Shown: positions 33,712-43,979 of the stretch, in pieces
How positions within the stretch are numbered: the stretch's first letter is position 1
How the letters are laid out: each line of letters begins with the position of its first letter
NCBI GenBank assembly: GCA_947396885.1
Contig: OX377204.1
Coordinates: 5,208,001-5,272,000, forward strand
Reading direction: 5' to 3'
Length of the DNA: 64,000 nucleotides
From: Heligmosomoides polygyrus polygyrus
Taxonomy: Eukaryota > Nematoda > Chromadorea > Rhabditida > Heligmosomidae
Program-made: the position numbers and the translations under genes
Notes under the pieces: model-generated
What the model was told of the DNA's origin: nothing
Database searches by the model: none
The model's input: the letters and a program-made list of their open reading frames with translations, nothing else

Positions 33712-35328
33712 GTTTGGAAGTTCGTGGACTAAGAGCTGCATATTTGGAATGGCGCCAATGTTCTGTATTTTTGATGTTTGATTTTATTTTTATTTTTTAT
33801 ACTTTAAGAACCATTTCGGCTCTAGTATCTTACTTGTTAAGTAAGATACTGAACCCAAGAAGCGAGCCGGCGCCTTCTTATTTGGCTTGATGGCGGGCGA
33901 GGAGGGCGCCAACGACTTGCTGTGGCAGCCGTCGCTTAGCCATCCTACTGAGGTGATGGTCGATTTTGGCTCAATTTTTGAGCTACGTGAGGCAGATTTT
34001 GAGCCCGTTCTGGACCTGCTGCTTTATTTCTCATGGAGACGTCCGGGGTAGTGTACGAACATCGTAGGGACACTTCTGAAGGCTTGAAGCAGCGCTTCCC
34101 ATGGAAAATAGTGTTTTTGTGAAATGATCGCTTGAGAATGCAGACGACCTACACGACGTGACGTTCTTCTTCGTGGCTTGTTCGTAGTGGATCAGTGATT
34201 CACGTACTACGTTCCGAAGCAACGCCTTGAGGATACCTCAAAGTCCGTCGCATGAAGGGCCTCCTCTGGTTCGGTTCGTTTTCGTCTTATTCTACGCTAG
34301 CGACATGTTTTCGTCTCTTTTTTAGCTACTACACTGCCCTGCTTCCCCAGGCCATCGGTGGCACGATGCCATCGCAAGCTTCTTGTGAAAATCCTCTATT
34401 TCGTAAACCTACTTAGGCGATGGGTCGCCCACCCACATGGATGCCACCGCGGCGCTCCAGGAGCTAACCTCCAATATTCTAAGTGGTGGAGCCTTCGGCG
34501 CCCCAGAAGGTGCCTGTCAAACCCACCGGTCGCGATGACCTGTCATAATCGCAGTAGGTAGAATTCCTCAAAGGATTTTTATAGCGCACCTTAGAGGGTG
34601 CGATAGATAATTAAATGGTGCAAAAATTTGGTCATCTGGCAATCAGCTGGCAATCAGCCTGATGGAAATCCAGTAAACGGGTTCACAGCAACTTACAAAG
34701 CTAGGGCCATAACGAATTCATCTCTTCAGAAGGGCTCGGCGATGAACGAGAAGGAAGTGGCTCCTTGACCTGTTGCTCCTGAAGTTGTTGTGCGAAAATA
34801 TATGGGTCTCTAAGTTGTTGAGCAAAAGCAACCAACAAATACCGTTTCGAAATCATATGTACAACAACTAACAAACATTGACGGGCATCGATGGAAGAAC
34901 GACAGGTATGGAATTATCATTTAAGAGAATTCCAGTGGTGGTGGCCCATTCACCGTCAAGGCATCTTAAAATGTGTGTTAGGGTCCGGTTATACTTCGAC
35001 GCCAAGCGAAGCGACGCACGTACAGTGGCCACATTGATCGGGCGAGGCGACCGATCAATATGGCCACTATGCATGCCATCGCGTCGCTTGGCGTCGAAGT
35101 ATAACAGGACTTAGACCAGGCAGATCCCGCTGATAACTCTCTTGTCTCGAGTATTTCCAATTTTTTTGACCAGAGCTTTTGGATTTCATCGGGACATGAC
35201 CTCTCGGGATGTGATTCACGTGTTGATGATGGCAGACAGATGGGGTCAAGAGAAGCAGGTGAAAAGTATCGATCGGACGATCAATATCGGTCAATAATCC
35301 CGATTTTTCAATAAGAGGACTAATGGAA
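33712..35328. repeat. 1.6-kb direct repeat, right copy
   Basis: Partner of 29388-30992, starting at the same GTTTGGAAGTTCG and ending at GGACTAATGGAA. Carries the extra CTGGCAATCAG unit near 34640. Flanking bases outside the two repeats do not show an obvious target duplication. Confidence 0.9.
34982..35110. mobile_element. 129-bp miniature element, right-repeat copy
   Basis: Differs from 30647-30775 by a single base (CGTACAGTGG versus CGTTCAGTGG) and has the same TTAG on both sides, so it was present before the 1.6-kb unit was duplicated. Confidence 0.8.
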
Positions 35329-38300
35329 AACGTCCAAATCTCTTTCTTTGGTTTCGCTTTTTCAAATTCCGGCATTCTCCCAATCATTCCACTCGTACAG
35401 GGTGCTCGCAGCCGGCCAAGAGCTGCACGGCACCGTCGGACCCCTCATTTCGCAGTCCCTTTCTCAGGCCCGTCTGGCAAAGGTCGCGTTTTCGCGCTAT
35501 CCGTCGCCGTCCGGTAGTGAGCAGCGCCTTTGAGCAACTTGAATTTGAATCGAAGGATCCTTCAATCTGAGTGGGACCCTCTCTTACGGAAGCATGGCAT
35601 AGAGGAAAATTTGCACGAAATCAAAAAACAAGAAACCATAACCGAACGGATGCAGATATACTAGAGCATGACAGGAAATGAAAGGGTTGCTATAGGTAAA
35701 GATAAAGAAGAAGGGAAGGAGAACCCAACTCGTAAAGATGTCCTAAGCGAAGTTTGCACGAGCTGCGTGATCATTACCTAAATCGCCACACGTACGGCTT
35801 AAGGATAGCTACAGATGATGCGACCTTCCTCAGCAGTGATGCAAGAATGTGAAAGGAAGCGCACAATCAAAATATACTGTTCAAAGCCATACTTCTATCT
35901 ATGCTCCGTCCAAAAAAGAGATAAGAACGTAACAGCATATAATGTGTTGTGTGGCCTAGCCACCGCCTAACACACTCGGTTGGTTTCCACCTCTAACAGC
36001 CTCGCACCGCCGTTGATGAACAATGGTGGCAGCGTAACGAACCCCGCTCTAGGCTCAAGACTTGAAGCAAGGTGAGGATGGTGAGCTCTGAAGTGCCAAA
36101 TTCGCCCAAACTTAATGCAGGGAGAGGGCCACGATCACGAATCTAGCATGCGTTTTTGACTACATGGAAATCAAAATCCGATATGTTTCTATTTTCAGGG
36201 AATTCGAAAAACGTAACTGAGACCTGCTAACAAGCGACTGTTCATAACTAGGTTCTACTTGTGGATAAAATTTATTCGAGGATAAGCCGTATGGAACCAT
36301 CAATTTGACTGATGTTTGGAATGAGTCTGGCCAGAGCTTGTGCTTTGAGGACCACTATTTTTGGACGAATATATACGTCACCAATTAACTCGTAAATTTT
36401 ATTATCACTGAAAGCTCGACGTTCTCCGACAATACGCATCAGACAATATACTTCATGGCTACCCAATATACACACAATGCACACCGGTTATAATACTATT
36501 GCCTACGAGTTAAGGCTGAGCCCCGCCACGTCACCTACGGGTCAGCCCCAAGCGCAAGCCGCAGATCCTTCCTCGCTCCTGCCCTGGAGCCTGCGCTCAC
36601 GAGGGCGGTGGTCGGCCTCTGCGATTACCTCTGTTGTCGTTCCTGCGCGTCCTCTCTTGGTCGTCCTGGAGTCCTGCGCGGCTAGTCGAGTCGATGCCCT
36701 GATGGAGTGGACACTGCGCTGATGACGAATTACCGGAACGGAGAGCGGACCGACCACTCGGAGCGACGACGAAGCCGGAGACTGCCGGGTGCGCGCGGGA
36801 AGGCGTTTATAGTGCGTCGCGGCGCGTGCGCGCGACCGTATGCCCTGCGCGTCGGGGCCAGGGCGCCTCCCAGCGTGTGTGCCCTTGAAGAGTCCTGATG
36901 GAGCGTAGCGAACGTCACTACAGCATTCCGTTTTTTTTTTTGAGTTTCAGCTTTCTGACAATTGCTCCGACAACTTAGGCCTGATGGCCTTCCAGAAAGG
37001 TAAAAACAATCTTTATTCATGCAAGCAATCACAGAAGATACGTAGGAGGCTAGCATCAATATGGTGGCCCTACAAGGGAGACGATAAACAGAGTTACACG
37101 GCAACAAACTAGCACATTTGAGAATTTATGTAAACAAAATCGTATTGCGGTGCGACAAGGAAGACGATAAACTGTGTTACAAGGCAACAAACTGGCACAT
37201 TTGAGTCTTCATATGAACAAAATCCCAAGCGAGCCTAATTAGGCCCCAGTTGCGGTTGGTCTCGTGCGTTCCACTGTTACCTTTTAGTTCCTAAGAGCGT
37301 GACAAAAAGCTAGCCGTCAGCGGACGGGGCAGACGCCTTACTGAGCTAGAACACATAAAACGGTATTACCCGGCTATCGGAGATTCTGAGTCTTCTGCTG
37401 CTTAGGGTATGCGAAACTATTCGGCTGTTAAACTCCACGTGACCTGTGTCATGAACCCTGGTTCTTGATTTTGAACCACGCCTCTGCTTAAGCTCCGCCT
37501 CCTTGGCTTTACAGCTGACTCTGGCGGAGGACGTGGGAAGGAGAACGGAGAGAATACGGAGGGCACCGATCCCGTCTAAGCAGCTCTATATCGTTTTATC
37601 CTCAGCCATAGGTTGGACCGTTGCGGACTCCACTGTATCAGCGGACCCACACAGATACAACTAACCTAAGAAAGACTTAAATAAGTTATTAAGCAACGCA
37701 AGAGTTAAGATAATTCTTACCCAATTCAAGTATTAAGTCAAACATACGCTCTCTATCTATTTCTTGAGTTCAGTCTCTATTTCCCTTCCTTAGTAATGTT
37801 TGTTATGTTAGGTAGACCGAGAAATAAATACATATATGTAGCGATTCAGGTAACAAAAGAACCATCAAAACCTAATTGGACCGTAATGCACTTCAATCGA
37901 CCTGGAGCTCGATCTCCATTCCACCAAAATGCTCAGGTTTTATGATAGTCGGTCATGAATACTTGAACATGAAGATTTCCTGTAAATAAGGGAAACCTAC
38001 CTGGGTCGAATCAATGGGCGATCTGAACGTGTCGGGTTGAAGGCGGGTGACGGGCGAAGTGGAAGCGTCCAGAAGATGATAGTGTGTTTATCAGCGATCA
38101 TCCGAGGTAACTCACTGACCTACTTGGGTCGAGGCGATGGGTGGTCTGAACGCATGGGGTCGGAAGTGAACGACATCGTGTGTGTTCTTCCCATAATACT
38201 GTTTTATTTGAAGGTTAAAACGTTGAGGCAATTATTAGGCAATTAGACCTTTATGGTCCTAACCTAATTTAAACTATGTTAAAAACCCACACTCTAAGAA

Positions 38301-38616
38301 TCTACTTTAGAATTTTCCTACTTTATCATTGTAATTGATTTTTTTGATGATTTTTATGAAAGTCCTCCTGATGTAGAGGGAAACATACTTGGCACAGAAA
38401 TTGAAACAAAATCGAAATTGGATGGGGAGGAAGGTCGCGATAGCCATGGATACTCGATGCAACTGCATACTTCGGCGCCAAATGAAGCCGGTTTTTCGCA
38501 ATCAGAATGCAGCTGCCGAAGCACTTCCCGACGGTCGAAAATCGCTTGAAATCAGTACAGACTGAGGTGATAAGAAATGCCCTAGGTGACTTTCTTCGAA
38601 TATTCTACCTACCATT
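35329..38616. other. Mostly unrecognised DNA with small duplications
   Basis: 36040-36160 is a minus-strand SINE-C monomer. 36530-36900 is GC-rich with no supported gene. 37075-37135 and 37155-37215 are tandem relatives (GACGATAAAC.G.GTTAC, GGCAACAAACT.GCACATTTG). 37995-38050 and 38110-38160 form another diverged pair (CTAC.TGGGTCGA). The minus-strand ORF at 36272-36484 (FSDNKIYELIGDVYIRPK in its middle) looks protein-like but matches no family I know. Confidence 0.35.
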
Positions 38617-38805
38617 CCTTAGGAATTGGTGCCAGACTTCTCTTAGAAGGGCAAGGCATTGACGTGTTTATCGGATGGTCACCGCACGTCGTTGTAAGAC
38701 ATTCAGAATCGCCTCCACGACATCTCGTAGAAGTATAAAAAATGCATGGCGCGTCCCAAAAGGGATTGAGTGACGCCGTCCTTTATCTTACAGCCTATCA
38801 CAAGC
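38617..38805 (+). mobile_element. SINE-A, 5'-truncated
   Basis: Begins in the middle (GGAATTGGTGCCAGACTTCT) and keeps the 3' body (CGACATCTCGTAGAAGTATA, GCGCGTCCCAAAAGGGATTG) and the tail start GCCGTCCTTTATCTTAC. Confidence 0.65.
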
Positions 38806-38819
38806 TTTTGTGGCGGTGA

Positions 38820-39980
38820 TTTTCTGCCTAGGTCTCTCTGGTATATTTTGCTTTTATTCATAATACCTGGGCGTTTACACCAACACGCTTTTGAATGCAA
38901 AATGAGGTTTCACCTCTTGGAAATGGTTTCTCTGCATGGTTGTCTCACTGGGTTTAGCATACTCAAAGTGTTTTCGCGATATCACTTCGAAGTCGACGGG
39001 AAAAGGATTGTCGACCATGCCTTTCCTTTATGCTTTGAGAGGACGTACAACTCGGAGAATGGGAATTTTTGTTAAACCCCATTGGAGCAGCCAATTCGAC
39101 AGGGGCCTATTTTTCCCACTGTTCCTCCCACAGTTGTCCATGACCTAGGTGAAGTATCTACACGGGAAGTCGGTGGAATCCTAAAAAGGCGCCAGTTACC
39201 GCGAGCACTTGGAACTTGCCCTCGTTAACCTCGTTTGGAATGTGTTCGACACTCAGGTTATTGTTTCCCAGGAGCCTTTAGCAGCGCGTTCTTTCTTTAT
39301 GAGTCCACTTCTGTCATCGTAGGCGTTGGGCCTCGATCTTGTTTCGTCGCAACGAGTTGCTGTTTGTCAACCTTTATACGGCGGAAGCCTTTGAGGAACT
39401 GGGTCAGCTTGGTCAACGTCAAAGCGGATGGGTGTCCTGCTGCATGGTCTTTGAATCGCCTCCGAAACTCTAGGCTGCTGAACAATTAACTTGAAGAATT
39501 TAGCGACTGGCCTTCGCTATTGATTGCTCACTATCTTGAAATTTCATCGTCACACTGGGTAGGTGCGTGTCATAATGGACATTTTTGCTGCCTTGAGTCC
39601 TTCATCCTAGCACCTCTTTGACCAAGCGCAGTTTGGCGCACGTTTGTGACAAATTTGAGCGCTTTTCATGATTTCTTCAAAATTTTCGCGATTTTCTGAT
39701 CAGATCTGATTGGTTTTCAATCATTTGCCTTGCGCAGCAAATGCAAGCTTTTTAAGTAAAACAAGCAGTACGTAATGACATCACTGCGTTATTGTGTGGT
39801 GGAGGGCAAACGTGGCTCGATCGGCAAGAGGAGCCAAAATGTTGTCCACCGCGAATCGATTTTTTAAAGTTTGTTTCGTGTTCAGGTCAACCGACCTTTC
39901 CATCCCTGTGCCCTGACAGAGCTCTGAGTTACCCTGCAGGTTATTCCACAAGCTGTAAGTTATTCAAAAGTTCTACCAAA
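38820..39980. other. No gene recognised
   Basis: Minus-strand pieces near 39140-39020 (SNWLLQWGLTKIP) and 39485-39297 (KVDKQQLVATKQDRGPTPT) read like protein but are short, broken by stops and unrecognised. Possibly a decayed element. Confidence 0.25.
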
Positions 39981-39982
39981 AA

Positions 39983-40600
39983 CGAAGGTAAAGGTCCGTG
40001 TTAATCAATTTCTGTCTGGGATGCGCCACATATTCTACTTCTAGCGTGGTCTATTTTGAAAGAATAGCCGGCCTACACAACATTTCATACGAGTCAACCT
40101 TCCTTCCTTCCCAATCTGGAGCTCGGAGGGTTCATGTCCTTCTCACGACGTGAATTTTAAATCTTGACCGGGATGCCTCCAGGAGTCGCAACTTCGGCGC
40201 AATACGGAAACGGGGGGGGGGGGGGGGGCAGTACTTTGTAGGCCTCGAAATTTTCAAAAATTTAAATATGCAGCTAAGGTAGGATAGAATGGAGCTTTTC
40301 TAGCGAAGACTCGCCTCACACTAGGATTGAGCTAGAGTAGTGAGCTCTATTATAGAAAAGGCATGGAAATTTCATCGTTACAAAGCTCTCCACTCTCCAT
40401 ACCCGTTTTACGACGCAACTTCTCAGACTGCTCTCTAGTTAAAATGACAACAGAGAAAAAATTTTGATTATAATAAAATCTTGTTTGGGATGCGCCACGG
40501 ATTTGACTTCTATGGCATATCGTGGAGGCAATTTGAAAGCGTATTTGGCCTATGGCAGTGTGGCAGCGCATCGGATTCCGGACTCCAATATAAAACACTA
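39983..40600 (-). mobile_element. Two partial SINE-A copies
   Basis: 39983-40055 has tail AAGGTAAAGGTCCGTG and GGGATGCGCCACATATTCTA. 40482-40562 has GGGATGCGCCACGGATTTGA and CGTGGAGGCAATTTGAAAGC. Both lack the tRNA-like half. Between them is a 17-base G run at 40212-40228. Confidence 0.5.
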
Positions 40601-40910
40601 AGAACCCTGCGCTGTTGTCAAAAATTCTATTAATATTGATTAATTGATTGTTTTGATTCTAGTTAGTGTCCGTCCTGTCGATCTTCGACAAGCATTGCCA
40701 TACCACGTACTGCTGTGGGCTGAAAATTCTTAAAACATTAACCGTTAAGCAGAGAAAATGATGAGTCGCAGTTTGCGTTGTTTCTCACTTTCTGATCCGA
40801 CCAACCTGCCTGAATGAGTGACCCAGATTTAGGGTTTCTTGGTCAAAGTGATGCACCAACTGTCATTTAGAGTTTTTTTATCTGTAATTATTTGATTTCT
40901 TATTAATCGG

Positions 40911-41199
40911 CGCGTGGTAGCGCAGCCGGAGAAGGCGTTGGATTTCGCTCGCACTACTATTCAAGGTTCTTGGTTCAGATTTCCTGCCCAGGCCAACCAA
41001 ATCTTCCATCCCTTGGATTCAGTGAGATGGTACCAGACTCGTCTGGGAAGGATAAAACACTGGCTAGTGTATCCGCTGGCCACTGCAAGTCATCGTAAGG
41101 CCAAGCTCACACTAGGAGTTCTTCCACAAGACGTCGTAGAAGGGAGATCTCTGGCGCATCCCAACAAAAATTGATTAACCTCGACTTTCATCCTTTACC
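40911..41199 (+). mobile_element. SINE-A, full length
   Basis: Head CGCGTGGTAGCGCAGCCGGA (A-box TAGCGCAGCCGG), degenerate B-box GGTTCAGATTTCC, middle GGTACCAGACTCGTCTGGGA, 3' body CGACGTCGTAGAAGGGAG and tail TTCATCCTTTACC. No internal break. Confidence 0.75.
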
Positions 41200-41215
41200 G
41201 TGGGGTCGCGCAACT

Positions 41216-42220
41216 ATTAGGTTGGCCGGGAAGTTGTGACGGTTTTGACTGATCCACTTCAAACGATCTCAACTTTCTTCGCGTTCATGGGATTTAGTCG
41301 AAATACATTCGAATCAGCACACGTTTTCCATCACGACCCTTGTTGATTTACTATCAGCGGAAAAGCTTGGTGGTCGAGAAGTCACAATTTCTAATAGAAA
41401 GACTGTTATGCGTGGTCCTGAATTCTGAAGATTATATCAGCGAGCAAGTTCTGTAACTGCTTAAAAAGATGGTGGTCGGTTGGCGCAAGGTCTGGTGAGT
41501 GTGCTGGGTGAGGCAGAAATTCAACTCATAGTTGGTTCAATTTTCGCGTGGCGATTTGCGAAACGTGTGGGCGGAGGTTGTCGTGCAGAAGAGTGGGACC
41601 CCTTCTGGTTGGCAAGTGCCGGCTGAGCCCCACAATTTTTGGTGCATCTCGTCGATTTCGGCACAGTAGGACTCTGCTGTCATGGTTCAGCTTGGTTCCA
41701 GAAAGTTGTAGTGAATCACGCCAGCCACTGAATACCACACTGTTGCCAGCGCCTTTGGCTGGTGGGCTCAGAATGCATGCTTTACTGTGAGTTGCTGGGT
41801 AATGAGACCACAATCACAGCATCTGTATACGCTACCCAGCTCCAGAGCCATGCCGTCGCCATGCGCCAAAAACGTCCAGAACGGGAAATGTCCACCTGCT
41901 GCACGACCACGCGCGCCCTCATGTCGCAAAAGTGAGTCGCGAGAAAATCGAAAATCCAGGAGTTTGGATGGGAAGGTCGGCCCCACCACCGTACTCTCCA
42001 GACCTCGCTCCTTCTGAATACCACTTGTTTAGAGCTCTGAAGCAGCATCTTCGAGGTAGAGAGTTCGATGATCGACGTCAGCTGGAAATGGAGGTTTCTG
42101 AATTCTTTTCTTCGCAGCCCTCGGAATTCTCGTGGAAAGGAATTGAAAGGCTGCCTGAAAGATGGGGCAGGATCTTAGACTTGGAGGGGGGGAATGTATC
42201 GTGGACTGAGTTTTTATATA
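41216..42220. mobile_element. Two 5'-truncated mariners, head to head
   Basis: 41216-41805 is a minus-strand mariner: terminal TTAGGTTGGCCGGGAAGTTG at 41217 and shifted frames with WRDSLQL/HYNFLEP, SYCAEIDEMHQKL and LLHDNLRPHVSQ. 41806-42220 is a plus-strand mariner from a different subfamily: ASVYATQLQSHAVAMR, LLHDHARPHVAK, then APPPYSPDLAPSEYHLFRAL and ERLPERWGRIL. Each keeps only its C-terminal half. The next mariner is inserted directly at the right edge. Confidence 0.65.
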
Positions 42221-42225
42221 TTGTA

Positions 42226-43507
42226 TTAGGTTGTAACGAATTAAATGGCACTGGCTAGCGCCATTTTTTGGCGCTTCTTTACGCGTTTGATCAAGAAAAA
42301 ACCGTAACATGTGGCATATCGTTTAGAAGCGCAAACTTTGCTCTACCGGTGAGTACCAAATTTTCTATGTAAAAGTGGGAAAACTTTAGAGTTTTATTGA
42401 CTTTTTTGCAGATGGACAAAAGGGTAATCCGAGGCATTTACTTGTATGAATTCAAGCTGGGCACTACAGCTAAGGAGGCGGACGAAAAGATCAACACCGC
42501 ATTCGGTCAAGGATGTTCCACAATTCGGACGGCGTATCGTTGGTATCAGAAGTTCCGGAATGGAGATGAGAGCTTGGAAGGACATGAAGGTCGTGGGAGG
42601 CATAGTGATGTTGATGAGGACAAGCTGAGAGATGTGGTAGAGGAGGATCCACACAAAGGTAACAGGGAGATAGCGAAGGTTCTTGGCGTCAGTCACAACA
42701 CAGCTGCCCGAAATCTGGAGAAAATTGGAAAGACCAAAAAGCTGGAAAGATGGGTGCCTCACGAGCTGTCTGAGGAGCAAAGAAACCGACGATATGAGAT
42801 CTCGTCCGCACTGCTTCTACGGAACGAAACGGACCCATTCCTTGATCGCATCGTAACCTGTGACGAGGAATGGATAATGTACGACAACAGGCGACGATCG
42901 GCACAGTGGGTGGACAGCGATGAGAGCCCCAAGGTTTTTGCGAAGCCGCAATTGCACCAAAATAAAGTAATGGTGACAGTATGGTGGTGTTCGCTGGGAA
43001 TTATTCACCACAGCTTCCTCCCTCCCGGTGAATCCATCACGGCAGAGAAGTACTGCATTGAAATTGAAGAAATGATGAAAAAGTTGAAGGATATCCGGCC
43101 GGCCTTGGTAAACCGAAGGCGAGTTCTCCTTCTGCACGACAATGCTCGCCCCATGTAGCACGAATGACGTTGCAGAAATTGAATGAGCTGAGCATTGAAA
43201 CTCTACCACATCCTCCGTTTTCTCCCGAGCTCTCCCCAACAGACTACCATTTCTTCAAGCATCTTGGCGACTTCTTGGTAGGAAAAATATTCAAATACCA
43301 ACAGGATGCCGAAAGTGCCTTCGAAGATTTCGTCAATTCCAGAACTTCTGACTTTTATGCTACTGGGATAAAAAAGCTTGTGTCACGTTGGCAAAGATGT
43401 GTAGAACCAGAAGGTTTTTATTTCGATTAATAGACTTGCCTACAAGCCAAGATATTAACTGTTTAAATTTACAGTGGTTCAGTGCCATTTATTTCGTTAC
43501 AACCCAA
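42226..43507 (+). mobile_element. Mariner, complete 1,282-bp copy
   Basis: TTAGGTTGTAACGAATTAAA at the left end matches the complement of the right end (TTTATTTCGTTACAACCCAA) with two mismatches over about 29 bp. TA flanks both edges (42224-42225, 43508-43509). Length is exactly that of canonical mariners, and the gene inside has a single defect. Confidence 0.92.
42412..43430 (+). pseudogene. Mariner transposase, one base from open
   Basis: Cut-and-paste DD34D transposase of about 340 codons (family norm about 345). ATG at 42412, directly after TTTTTTGCAG, which looks like a worm splice acceptor. Two helix-turn-helix segments (residues 1-110), the linker WVPHELSEEQRNRR, first catalytic Asp in VTCDEEWIMYD, second in LLHDNARP, third in SPELSPTDYHFF; all three are present. 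One C is missing from CCCC near 43150, so the frame ends at TAG 43156-43158. The C-terminal part continues in the next frame to TAA at 43430. It is the best-preserved transposase here. Confidence 0.9.
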
Positions 43508-43979
43508 TATTATATTGTACTGTATTGTAATATTGTTGTGCTAGTGTTGCAAGACTTTTCAATCAACCTATTAGATCGAAACCCGCGGAGATCTATGAAG
43601 GGCGCTAGTTCTTGTGTTACCGTTAGACGTTCCTCCTTCCGGTTGATCCCAGTCAATATCTATCCCCTATGGTTTCGCGTAAGAACACGGGATCCCTCCA
43701 ATCACTACACGATCACTTGCAGGGTAGAGCGAAAATCGATGCGTGGGGTGGTGGGCCAGGTACCGTTGGTAACACTGCAATACCGGACCCACCTTCTCCA
43801 TCCACGTGTCTGGGGTCGCAGGAGCCCGATAGCATGGTATATGCAAAGTTCCGCATATTTGCTCGTCCGTGCTGAACACCTTGAGGCGTACTGCAGGAAG
43901 AAGGGCAACAAGTCATCTGAGTACAGCGCAAAAGCGCAGTCTTTGAGAGATAGGGGAGCTAGTTGCTTCTGGAGCCATA

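Noticed and set aside
29388..35328. Ordinary LTR retrotransposon
   Set aside because: No gag, protease, RNase H or integrase; the polymerase motifs are Penelope-like, and no short target duplication or primer-binding site was seen.
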